Shown piece after piece: positions 1 to 7,350 of a stretch of 59,567 nucleotides of DNA. The notes beneath the pieces were generated by a model that saw nothing but the letters and a program-made list of their open reading frames with translations, did no database searches and was not told where the DNA came from. This DNA comes from Tenacibaculum sp. M341 (GTDB lineage Bacteria > Bacteroidota > Bacteroidia > Flavobacteriales > Flavobacteriaceae). Made by a program: the position numbers and the translations under genes. Location of the stretch: contig NZ_SJXJ01000025.1 in NCBI RefSeq assembly GCF_004337695.1, positions 1 to 59,567 of the forward strand. The letters run 5' to 3'. The first letter of the stretch is position 1; every line of letters starts with the position of its first letter.

Positions 1-148
1 TTTCTAATTCTATCATATCTTTGCTTAGTACTTGGTACATAGGGTTGTGTTTTTATGTTTCGCAACACAAATATCTACAACCCTTAATTTTTTCTCAAAA
101 AAAGTCAAGATGACTTCATAACTAACATTAACTATATAAAATTGTTTT
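1..148. other. Window edge, no intact gene
   Basis: No gene with a start is visible here. Positions 100-118 read AAAAGTCAAGATGACTTCA, a short palindrome (AAGTCA/TGACTT stem). The same 19 bases lie in inverse orientation at 59449-59467, spanning the stop codon of the probable transposase fragment at the other end of the window. The plus strand is open in one frame from the window start to a TGA at 111, but its translation does not resemble the transposase tail beyond the last few residues. Confidence 0.4.
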
Positions 149-982
149 TTATTTAAAAGCCCTTAAAAAGTAATTTATAAAGTCTGTAAATTTCCTTTTT
201 ACTGAGAATAAGGTGTTTGTATTCCTATTAACCGTATTTTCTTCCTCATTTTTTGAATCTTCAATTGTCCACTCTCCTCCTATTTCATTTCGATAAGCAG
301 TTTGTCCATAATTCAAATAATAAATTTCATTTAAAGTTGAGTCTATTTTTACAATTTCTTCAAGACAAATCAGTTTAGCATCTTCTATTTTTGGTTCATA
401 CTCAGTGTGAAATTGCCAATCACCATCTTCATTGTGATAAACGTACAAAATTGGCTTACCTTCAAGAGCATGAAAAGTTGTGTAAACACCTAAATATCTT
501 TCCTCTTGATATTTAAAATCAGTGTTTCTGTCAAGTAAAGGTTGTTTGAATTTCCAGTTTTCGTTAAATCCAATCTCCCAAGGCCACTTACTTTCTTTAT
601 CAGGCCAAATCATTTGTAAAACAGGAAAATCAAATGTGTTGTTATAATACCAACTAGCATAGCCTAAATAATCTGCATAATTTGCTTGATTCACCTCTAA
701 AAATTGAATATCATAACCTTCTAGTACACCTGAATATTGCTGATTAGGATTGTATTTGTTTCCTTTTCTTATTTCGTCTCTTAACTCGTTAAGAAGATGT
801 CCCATTACATCAGTTTGAAGACCGAATATAATTATTTCAGGATGTTTAAATTTTTCATACAGTCCAATGGTATAAACAAAGGCAGGTGAATAACCATCAC
901 TTTCCAATATTGCTAAATAACAATCATATTCTTTAATATTATTTACAATCTTTTCTTTTATTTGTTTATCCTGGTTTTCCAT
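149..982 (-). CDS. DUF4262 domain-containing protein
   Basis: A 277-aa soluble protein with no signal peptide or membrane segment. Residues 1-130 carry the features of the DUF4262 family: an acidic start followed by 'DCYLAILESDGYSPAFVYTI' and 'GLYEKFKHPEIIIFGLQTD', then a Trp/Tyr-rich stretch (YASWYYNNTFDFPVLQMIWP). The biochemical role of DUF4262 is not known to me. The C-terminal half (about residues 130-277) is acidic and polar and is not recognised. It is the last gene of a minus-strand series with the broken gene at 998-1409 (15-nt gap) and the HEAT-repeat gene at 1478-2302. Small genes of unrelated folds packed in one direction without enzymes often are immunity-type genes; that reading is inference only. 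Confidence 0.8.
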   Translation of the reverse strand: MENQDKQIKEKIVNNIKEYDCYLAILESDGYSPAFVYTIGLYEKFKHPEIIIFGLQTDVMGHLLNELRDEIRKGNKYNPNQQYSGVLEGYDIQFLEVNQANYADYLGYASWYYNNTFDFPVLQMIWPDKESKWPWEIGFNENWKFKQPLLDRNTDFKYQEERYLGVYTTFHALEGKPILYVYHNEDGDWQFHTEYEPKIEDAKLICLEEIVKIDSTLNEIYYLNYGQTAYRNEIGGEWTIEDSKNEEENTVNRNTNTLFSVKRKFTDFINYFLRAFK

Positions 983-997
983 AGTAATTGTAAAGTT

Positions 998-1409
998 TTA
1001 ATTAACTAAAAGGTAAAAATCAAACTTCATTGTTATAATATATATGATAATCGATTCTTCTTCATCTACTGTTCCTAATTTTTGATTATTACCTCTCCAA
1101 AAAATTTTCACACTCCTATAAAAGTCAAATTGTATTTGTAAAAATCCAGCTGTTTCCATTCTCATATAATCCCAACCCCATAGATGTTTTCCTCCTCCAT
1201 CAAAATCGTGACTCCATAAATCATGTTTAACCTCCCTTAATTCCTTTATTATATTGTCAACTTCTTTCCAATATTCATTCCAGTCTTTAAATGGTTTTAA
1301 TCTATTAGTTAAATCTGTTTTTAACGAAATAAGTATTGATTTAAGCTCTTCATTATTTAGATTCTCTAGAGTTATGAGTTATTCTATCATATTTTTTATA
1401 ATCATTCAT
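998..1409 (-). pseudogene. Unknown small gene broken by a 7-bp tandem duplication
   Basis: Reading the minus strand, an ATG at 1409 opens a frame (MNDYKKYDRIT...) that stops after 18 codons. A second frame without its own start continues from about 1382 to a TAA at 998-1000 and codes for a coherent polar, Trp-rich protein (for example KDWNEYWKEVDNIIKELR and LWSHDFDGGGKHLWGWDY). The junction holds GAGTTAT twice in tandem (1369-1375 and 1376-1382, plus strand). Removing one 7-bp copy joins both frames into one 134-aa protein (405 nt including stop). The gene therefore seems recently inactivated by a short duplication, or differs by assembly error. I do not recognise the protein family. It lies between the DUF4262 gene (15 nt downstream) and the HEAT-repeat gene (68 nt upstream). 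Confidence 0.65.
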
Positions 1410-1477
1410 GATATTTTTCTGTCTAAAATTTCACATAACGGCAGAATTAGGAAATTCTTACGTTACAGTTTTAGCAT

Positions 1478-2302
1478 TTATAAATTCCTAGCCTTTATTT
1501 TTTCAATGGTTCCTTCAATAGCTAGTAACCATCCTTTCTGAATTTCATCATTGGTATTTTGCACAAAAACTAAGCTACGCTCTAGGTATGGTAAAAAGTC
1601 TAAATCATTTAGTGTTTCGATTGCCTCAAACAATAAAGTTCCATACTCCCTCCTATTTAGCTCTTTAATAATAATTTCTTTAACTCTTTTATCATTTCTA
1701 TTGGCTAGTCCAACTATAGCTTCAAATCTTGAATTTTGATCACTATCATTTATCCTATCCCAAAGTGCATCTATAATTGTTTTGTTATTGATTTCTATTT
1801 GTGAACCGAGTCCAAAAGTAGCCCAATCTCTAACTGATACAACTTTATCTTTAGATAAATGTATTAATGTGTTTATCGCTATATCATATTCTAAACCACA
1901 GAGAGAGTTAACTAAAGCTTTGCGAACATCGGCATTGGTAGAATATTTAAAAACAGAAAGCTTTTCTACTTGCTCCTTTGTTAGATTCTCGTTATTATGA
2001 CTGATTCCATAAAGAATAGAGCTTAGTACTTTGCCATTTGGTTTGGTTTCAATTAAATCGAAATATAATTTAATTGTTTCTTCTTGTTTAAATCTAGGAT
2101 TGAAACCTAATTGAGCCAAAACATCAATTCCTATAATTTTTTCTTTGTTATTTTTAGATCTAGCTAATAAAGTAGCTTTTTCATATACATCTACACAAGG
2201 CCTTCTTCTCAACTCAGAAATATTATCCCAATATGTTCTTTCAGTCTTATTGTTTATAAGCCTTGAATACAATTTTTGATTTGTCCATTTCTTTCTACTC
2301 AT
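1478..2302 (-). CDS. HEAT-repeat domain protein
   Basis: A 274-aa cytoplasmic protein built of paired helices. HEAT-like units are visible from about residue 45 to 240, for example 'KEKIIGIDVLAQLGF', 'NADVRKALVNSLCGLEYDI', 'DKVVSVRDWATFGLGSQ', 'DSDQNSRFEAIVGLANR' and 'GTLLFEAIETLNDLDFLPYL', with the recurring D-x-x-V-R/hydrophobic spacing. HEAT solenoids are protein-binding scaffolds; no catalytic residues are apparent. Similar small HEAT proteins occur near toxin-immunity clusters in Bacteroidota, and the neighbours are other small proteins of unrelated type, so an immunity or adaptor role is possible but unproven. The start at 2302 (MSRKKWTNQ) has no better in-frame alternative. Confidence 0.75.
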   Translation of the reverse strand: MSRKKWTNQKLYSRLINNKTERTYWDNISELRRRPCVDVYEKATLLARSKNNKEKIIGIDVLAQLGFNPRFKQEETIKLYFDLIETKPNGKVLSSILYGISHNNENLTKEQVEKLSVFKYSTNADVRKALVNSLCGLEYDIAINTLIHLSKDKVVSVRDWATFGLGSQIEINNKTIIDALWDRINDSDQNSRFEAIVGLANRNDKRVKEIIIKELNRREYGTLLFEAIETLNDLDFLPYLERSLVFVQNTNDEIQKGWLLAIEGTIEKIKARNL

Positions 2303-2392
2303 TATTTATGATGTAAAACTTTTTGTAAGAATTACGTTTTTGATATATTTTCAGTTTTATAGCGATATTGATCTTTTTTCTCTTACTATATT

Positions 2393-3139
2393 TTATTCAA
2401 TACAAGAGAAATGCATATTAAAAATACCTTCAAAACTATATTCTATCCACTTTTCTTTCTCTATCAATTTATATTTTGGTAATTTTTCCAAACTCTGTTC
2501 TATCATGTCTCTTCCGCGAATAAGTCCTAATTTATTTGATAAAGCGATCTCAAATAACTTTATATAATTTTCAAAATAATCCATTATTTCCTCATCATAA
2601 GGTCCAATAGAAAACAATTCATCTTTACTCATTATTAATATTTCAATATCCTCTAAATCTATCCAATTTATTATTCCCCCATCAGATAGAAAAACACTAT
2701 TAAAGTCCTCTAAATTTTCCAATATTTCAAAAGCAATTGAATTATCTTTAGGGTCTAATTCTGATAATAGACCTCCTTTTCCAGTTGGAAGATGAGGGTA
2801 AAAATCTGCACAGTATTTAAATACATAATATTCGAAAAACCTACTGTATTCATAATGAAACTCGTTGTTTTGTAAACTATGATTTTCATCCGAATTTAAG
2901 TTATGTGCTTTAAAGTTTGAATTAAATTTATTAGAAATCTCAATAATTTTAGATACTGAAGTATCCGTTTTCTTTTTAAGCTCTTCTAATGATAAATCAG
3001 TAATGCCACCTGTTCGATATAATCTTAAAAACTCTATAAAATCATTTTGTAAACATCCTTTTTCTCCGCGTAATACAGGAACAAGTTCTTTGTAGAACTT
3101 ATTATCATCGAACAAATGTAATGTATTCCAATATCCCAA
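2393..3139 (-). CDS. Hypothetical protein of unknown family
   Basis: A 248-aa soluble protein beginning MGYWNTLHLFDDNKFYKE. No signal peptide, membrane segment or recognised domain. It is acidic and rich in aromatic residues, with a likely helical middle (EYSRFFEYYVFKYCADFY) and a loop 'HLPTGKGGLL'. The C-terminal third holds 'WIDLEDIEILIMSKDELF', which looks like alternating strand and helix. It is the first gene of the minus-strand group of small unlinked proteins (DUF4262, broken gene, HEAT repeats), 90 nt upstream of the HEAT gene start. Upstream lies about 540 nt without genes that contains one copy of a ~100-bp repeat. An immunity-type role would fit size and neighbourhood but nothing in the sequence proves it. 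Confidence 0.6.
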   Translation of the reverse strand: MGYWNTLHLFDDNKFYKELVPVLRGEKGCLQNDFIEFLRLYRTGGITDLSLEELKKKTDTSVSKIIEISNKFNSNFKAHNLNSDENHSLQNNEFHYEYSRFFEYYVFKYCADFYPHLPTGKGGLLSELDPKDNSIAFEILENLEDFNSVFLSDGGIINWIDLEDIEILIMSKDELFSIGPYDEEIMDYFENYIKLFEIALSNKLGLIRGRDMIEQSLEKLPKYKLIEKEKWIEYSFEGIFNMHFSCIE

Positions 3140-3229
3140 TTTCTCTAATTATTGCTGACTGTAAATATAACAAACGTTGTGATTTAAAAAGTACTGTGTT
3201 ATATATCTTCAATGATAAAAGTTTAATAC

Positions 3230-3329
3230 TAAATCCATAAAACACAAAGTCCAACCAGAATACAATTTCTAGTTGGACTTAAAATTAAAATAGTAATTGC
3301 TATGATAAATCAACAGAATCGCTAAATTT
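3230..3329. repeat. ~100-bp dispersed repeat with hairpin, copy A
   Basis: This stretch is about 90% identical to 6161-6268 in the same orientation; copy B has an extra ~8 bp in the middle. Inside is an inverted repeat AAGTCCAAC (3247-3255) / GTTGGACTT (3272-3280); with inner AGA/TCT the stem is about 12 bp with one mismatch and a short loop. On the minus strand the hairpin is followed by a T-rich stretch, so it could end minus-strand transcription. Copies A and B bracket the oxidoreductase/HxlR module. Confidence 0.8.
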
Positions 3330-3680
3330 CATGAAACCAACTTTAAATCAGTCTTTTTATAAGACTATTTTTTTGTTAACTTCTGAAAAAAACAATGTAT
3401 ATAAAAATAAGGCAATTTAAGATTGTTAGAAAAGTATGTGCACACCCGTTTGGTAGTCAAATATAAAATTTGGTGTTTCAAATATTAAAAATGCAAAACA
3501 TTATTTTAAACAGTAATAAACGTAAAGTGAGAGCTTACCCTATACCCTAGGTTTATAATCATCATCATTGTAGTTTATTAAAAAACTATCAAATTTTAAT
3601 TAAAGTCCGAGTGATATATACAGTTTTAGAAACCTTACCTAGAATAGATTAAATTACTTTAAAATAAAACCTACCATTAA
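3330..3680. other. Intergenic stretch without recognisable gene
   Basis: About 350 nt of AT-rich DNA between repeat copy A and the 3' end of the NmrA-like gene. No convincing frame on either strand. A short string TTTTAAACAGTAATAAA near 3515 recurs near 8716. It could be remnant DNA left by the event that placed the 3.7-6.1 kb module here. Confidence 0.4.
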
Positions 3681-4541
3681 TTATTTTTTAATTGAATGTG
3701 CAAGTTCCTTAGAAAATTCAGTAAACGAACGTGGTTTTCTTCCTAAAACTGTTTCAACAGTATCTGTTACAGAAGTATAGTCCCCCACAGTAAACCATTC
3801 AAACATTTCGCCAAATTCCACAGCTAACCAATCTCCTAATCCAGCTTGTTTATAAGCTCCAATTAAAGCTTCTTTTGGAATGTCCACATAATTAATTTGT
3901 TTTCCACTAACTTCCGTTAATAACTCTGCATGCTTTGCAGACGTAAATGATTCTGGCCCTGTAAGACAATATGTTTTTCCCGCATGTCCATCTTCTGTCA
4001 ATGCTTTAACAGCTATATCAACTACATCATTAATATCAACCAAACTAAGTGCTGTGTCCCCAAAGCAAGAATAAAAATTCCCTTCAGCATTAATCGTTTC
4101 AAGATTTAGATAAAAATATTGAAAGAACATATTGGGTTGAATTAAAGTATAATCTAAACCAGATTTTTTGATTAATTCATCTGTAATAGCATGTACACGT
4201 ATAGGTCCAGATAGCGCATCTTTTCTAGCCTTAAAACCAGATTGTTTAACAAGGTGCTTAACATTTGCTGTTTTGGCTGCAGAAACTATATTTTCTACCC
4301 ATTCTTGAGCTTTAGGGTGTATAGGTGTTAATACGTATATTTTTTCTACACCTTCGAAAACAGTGATTAATGATTCAATATCGTTAAAATCACCAATACG
4401 GATTTGGTTTTCTTCTAATCCTAACTTTGTAGTATCACTATTTTTAGTAGCCATAATACCAAAGTCTACTTGTTTTTCTTTTAACTGATTTACAATAAGT
4501 GAACCTGTGTTTCCTGTTGCTCCTAATACTAAAATTTCCAT
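3681..4541 (-). CDS. NmrA-like NAD(P)-binding oxidoreductase
   Basis: A 286-aa cytoplasmic Rossmann-fold protein of the atypical short-chain dehydrogenase group (NmrA/QorB-like). The glycine-rich dinucleotide motif GATGNTG is at residues 7-13 (MEILVLGATGNTG). 'GDFNDIESL' marks the second cofactor-binding loop, and 'LIQPNMFFQYF' and 'LVDINDVVDIAVKALTEDG' are typical of the family's core and C-terminal parts. Substrate unknown; members reduce quinones or act as redox sensors. It lies 22 nt downstream of the SDR gene at 4564-5574 and is almost certainly in the same operon, divergent from an HxlR regulator that probably controls both. HxlR regulators in such arrangements often respond to quinones or electrophiles. 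Confidence 0.85.
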   Translation of the reverse strand: MEILVLGATGNTGSLIVNQLKEKQVDFGIMATKNSDTTKLGLEENQIRIGDFNDIESLITVFEGVEKIYVLTPIHPKAQEWVENIVSAAKTANVKHLVKQSGFKARKDALSGPIRVHAITDELIKKSGLDYTLIQPNMFFQYFYLNLETINAEGNFYSCFGDTALSLVDINDVVDIAVKALTEDGHAGKTYCLTGPESFTSAKHAELLTEVSGKQINYVDIPKEALIGAYKQAGLGDWLAVEFGEMFEWFTVGDYTSVTDTVETVLGRKPRSFTEFSKELAHSIKK

Positions 4542-4563
4542 TATATTACTTTTTACTTTTTGA

Positions 4564-5574
4564 TTAAATAAGTGGTTTTATATATTCAGCTGTTTCTAAA
4601 ACTGTTTTTTTAAAGTCCATTGGTTTCCAATTGAATGTTTTCATGGTATTACTTACATCAGCACTATAAGTATTTCCTATAAAAGGTTTCATTGCTTTTG
4701 CATCAGGAACGAAATGGGACATAATTTTCAATAAAAAATTTGGCGCTTCTATAGTACTTACTTTTTTGTATCCGTTTGTTTTTAAAATATTTGCCATTTC
4801 TTTAAAAGAATATGCTCTTTCAGAGGCAACAATAAACCGTTTTCCGTTTGCTTGTTGGTTTTCTAATGCTTGGACGTGAATTTTAGCAACATCTCTAACG
4901 TCAACCATATTCATAGCTGCTTTTGCTAGCATTGGTGTTTTACCAGTAATCATTTTTTTAACCAATTCTATAGATTCACCAGCCAAAGTACCAGATAAAC
5001 TAGGTCCCCAAATTGCTCCTGGATTTAAAACAACCATTTCTAACTTGTCATTCCCAGTTTGTGCATTAATAAAATCCCATGCACTTTTTTCAGCTAGCGT
5101 CTTACTTTTTATATAAGCCGACATTCCTTTTGCTTTTGGGTTTGTCCAAGTGTCTGGATTCACATTAATAGACCGATTACCTTCGCCTAACATGGCTACT
5201 GTAGAAGATGTTAAAACCAAACGCTTAACACCTGCATTTTTTGCAGCATTTAAAGCACGTTGCGTTCCTTCAATAGCTGGTTTTATCATTTCGTTTTCAT
5301 CCTTTGGTTCTGTAGCAAAATAAGGAGAGGCTATGTGTAATACATAATCACAACCTTCCATAGCTTCCTTCCAACCATCGTCTTTTAAAAGGTCCAATTC
5401 GTAATATTCTAAATTCCCTTTAGGATCAACTTCTTTTCTAAGAGCCTCTGTTAATTTTGCTGTTTTAGATAAACTTCTTACAGAACCTCGAACTGCGTAT
5501 CCATTTTTTAATAGCTCAGCAGCAGTATGTAATCCAACATACCCTGATATTCCTGTTATTAATACTTTCTTCAT
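4564..5574 (-). CDS. SDR-family NAD(P)-dependent epimerase/aldehyde reductase
   Basis: A 336-aa cytoplasmic enzyme of the extended SDR family, closest in pattern to dihydroflavonol-4-reductase/aldehyde reductases. The cofactor motif TGISGYVGLH is at residues 7-16; 'LTSSTVAMLG' holds the active-site Ser region and 'YIKSK' (YxxxK) the catalytic Tyr and Lys. 'NPGAIWGPSLSG' is the usual substrate-loop signature. It probably reduces a carbonyl substrate with NADPH. It is the first gene of a two-gene operon with the NmrA-like gene and faces the HxlR gene; a clear promoter with overlapping inverted repeats sits in the 135-nt gap, suggesting repression by HxlR. Confidence 0.87.
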   Translation of the reverse strand: MKKVLITGISGYVGLHTAAELLKNGYAVRGSVRSLSKTAKLTEALRKEVDPKGNLEYYELDLLKDDGWKEAMEGCDYVLHIASPYFATEPKDENEMIKPAIEGTQRALNAAKNAGVKRLVLTSSTVAMLGEGNRSINVNPDTWTNPKAKGMSAYIKSKTLAEKSAWDFINAQTGNDKLEMVVLNPGAIWGPSLSGTLAGESIELVKKMITGKTPMLAKAAMNMVDVRDVAKIHVQALENQQANGKRFIVASERAYSFKEMANILKTNGYKKVSTIEAPNFLLKIMSHFVPDAKAMKPFIGNTYSADVSNTMKTFNWKPMDFKKTVLETAEYIKPLI

Positions 5575-5602
5575 TATTTATAAATTTTACAATTGCATCA
5601 AA

Positions 5603-5660
5603 TTATTACTTGCTAAACGCAAGCAAAGATAGTAAATTACTTTTATTTCGCAAGTAATAA
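5603..5660. promoter_or_regulatory. Divergent promoter with HxlR-type operator
   Basis: On the minus strand TTG (5651-5653) is followed after 19 nt by TATCTTTGC (5623-5631), a textbook Bacteroidetes promoter for the SDR operon. Two inverted repeats overlap it: an 11-bp perfect pair TTATTACTTGC (5603-5613) / GCAAGTAATAA (5650-5660), and CTTGC-N5-GCAAG (5609-5623). The first covers the -33 region and the second the -7/start region. This is the layout expected for repression by the adjacent HxlR protein. Confidence 0.7.
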
Positions 5661-5709
5661 ATAAAAATTGTAATTTTACACCATCATTTTATGTAAAATA
5701 TAATTGAAA

Positions 5710-6129
5710 ATGGAATACAAATTTAGATGTGATTGCCCAATTACTAGTGCTATTGATATAATTGGAGATAAGTGGTCTTTAGTTATTATTAAACAAATGT
5801 TAACTGAAGGAAAAAAAACATTCAAAGATTTTATTGAGAGTGAAGAAGCTATAGCTACAAACATTTTATCTTCAAGATTAAAAATGCTTGAAGAATTTAA
5901 AATTATAATCAAAGAAAAACTTCCAGAAAACAAAAAAACAAATATTTATACTTTAACGAACAAAGGGATTGCATTAACACCAATAATCGTAGAGCTATCG
6001 ATTTGGAGTGACAATAATTTACGAGAATTTCATTCAGCTTTATACGAAGGAGAACAGATAGAAATGATAAGAGGTAACAAAGAAAAATTTATTAACGATA
6101 TAATAGAAAATTATAAGAAAAATAACTAG
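5710..6129 (+). CDS. HxlR-family winged-helix transcriptional regulator
   Basis: A 139-aa DNA-binding regulator. The N-terminal 'CDCPITSAIDIIGDKWSLVI' is diagnostic of HxlR: a Cys close to the start and the GDKWS helix. 'TNILSSRLKMLEE' is the recognition helix and 'NIYTLTNKGIAL' the wing. Members act as dimers and several sense reactive electrophiles or quinones through the N-terminal Cys; here Cys-Asp-Cys near residues 7-9 would allow this (inference). I chose ATG 5710; a TTG two codons earlier is possible. It is divergent from the SDR/NmrA operon and shares a 135-nt regulatory gap with symmetric repeats. About 30 nt after its stop begins repeat copy B, which may act as terminator between it and the convergent hydrolase gene. 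Confidence 0.9.
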   Translation: MEYKFRCDCPITSAIDIIGDKWSLVIIKQMLTEGKKTFKDFIESEEAIATNILSSRLKMLEEFKIIIKEKLPENKKTNIYTLTNKGIALTPIIVELSIWSDNNLREFHSALYEGEQIEMIRGNKEKFINDIIENYKKNN

Positions 6130-6160
6130 CTATAACAACAGTAGTCGTTACACAACTCTA

Positions 6161-6268
6161 TAAATCCATAAAACACAAAGTCCAACAAGAATACAATATC
6201 TAGTTGGACTTAACTTTAAAATATTAGAATAGTAATTACTGTTATAAATCAACTGAATTACTAAATTT
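6161..6268. repeat. ~100-bp dispersed repeat with hairpin, copy B
   Basis: Second copy of the repeat at 3230-3329, same orientation, about 90% identical, with an extra ~8 bp. The hairpin AAGTCCAAC (6178-6186) / GTTGGACTT (6203-6211) is conserved, including the inner AGA/TCT pairs. It sits 26 nt after the minus-strand stop of the dienelactone hydrolase and between convergent genes, so a terminator role is natural here. Confidence 0.8.
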
Positions 6269-6294
6269 TATAAAATATAATTCGTGATGGATTC

Positions 6295-7149
6295 TTAATC
6301 TACAAAAGCCTCTTTCAATAACTTTTGAAGACTATTCCATGATTTTTTATCAGCTTCTGCATCATATGCTAATGGTAAATTGAACTTTTTTCCATTTTCA
6401 TCAGCAGCTTTTGAAGTAAAACTATGCTTTACACCCGGATATGAGTAATATTCATATGTAGTACCTAAAGAATCTAATGCAGATTTAAAGGCTGTTACAG
6501 ACTCTGGACTTATAAAAGGGTCATCTGCACCATTACAAACCAAAACTCTAGCTTTTAAATCTTTATTAGGCATTACAGGCAATGCTACACCACTATGGAA
6601 AGCAGCTACAGCATCCAAATCAAACCCGCTATTAGCCATGGTTAATGCTACACTTCCGCCAAAACAATATCCAATTGCGGCTACTTTAGTAGTATCAACA
6701 GACTCATGATTCGTTAATAAAGCAATTGCAGCATTAAAACGAGCTTTTGCTTCAGGTAAGTTTTTCATTACACTGCCAGCAAACTTCCCTGCATCCTCTG
6801 GATGATTGGCTTGTTTACCATCTCCATACATATCAACAGCAATAGCAGTATATCCTAATTCAGCAAGCATATCTGCGCGTTCTCTCACATAATCATTATG
6901 TCCCCACCATTCATGTACAATAAGTACTCCTGGTCGTTTTCCTTTTTTACTTTCATCAAAAGCAATGTATCCTTTTAAATTTGTAGAATCAGAAGCATAA
7001 CTCACCTCAGTACCTTTTACTTTTACGGTTTCAGTTTCAGTTTTCGGTACTTCTTCAGTTGTTACTGGTTTGGTTGCTGCTTTTTGTTTACATGATATTG
7101 CTGTGGTAGATAACACTACACACGCAATGAACATATTCAGTAATTTCAT
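6295..7149 (-). CDS. Dienelactone hydrolase family lipoprotein
   Basis: A 284-aa alpha/beta-hydrolase with a lipoprotein signal: hydrophobic residues 4-18 end in the lipobox AISC with Cys20, followed by a Lys/Thr/Glu-rich linker to about residue 45. The catalytic triad of dienelactone hydrolases is visible: Cys162 in GYCFGG, Asp209 or Asp210 in GADDPF, His242 in KHSFT; HEWWG at 79-83 supplies the conserved Glu. The family hydrolyses lactones or esters; the true substrate here is unknown. The lipid anchor suggests an envelope location, unlike the classical cytoplasmic enzyme. Transcribed alone, convergent to HxlR and divergent from the PhoD-like gene; repeat copy B lies just downstream. Confidence 0.9.
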   Translation of the reverse strand: MKLLNMFIACVVLSTTAISCKQKAATKPVTTEEVPKTETETVKVKGTEVSYASDSTNLKGYIAFDESKKGKRPGVLIVHEWWGHNDYVRERADMLAELGYTAIAVDMYGDGKQANHPEDAGKFAGSVMKNLPEAKARFNAAIALLTNHESVDTTKVAAIGYCFGGSVALTMANSGFDLDAVAAFHSGVALPVMPNKDLKARVLVCNGADDPFISPESVTAFKSALDSLGTTYEYYSYPGVKHSFTSKAADENGKKFNLPLAYDAEADKKSWNSLQKLLKEAFVD

Positions 7150-7350
7150 TTGTTACATTGTTTTATTTGGTTGTTATAAATATAGATATAATATTAAGAA
7201 CTAGCGATTCTTACAGTTCAGATTTATACTTCAATCTTCTTGAATGTTCACTACAGATAACACTTTCTTTAACTTAAAAAAACATTATGTCAAACATTAC
7301 CTTTAAATTTGTAAGATTACGAATTCATTAATTGTATCAATTTTATTTTT

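Noticed and set aside
3247-3280. Integron attC-like boxes in the repeat (GTCCAAC matching RYYYAAC and GTTGGAC matching GTTRRRY)
   Set aside because: Only about 16 nt lie between the boxes; the L boxes and spacing needed for an attC site are absent, and no integrase or cassette array is visible. A simple hairpin explains it.
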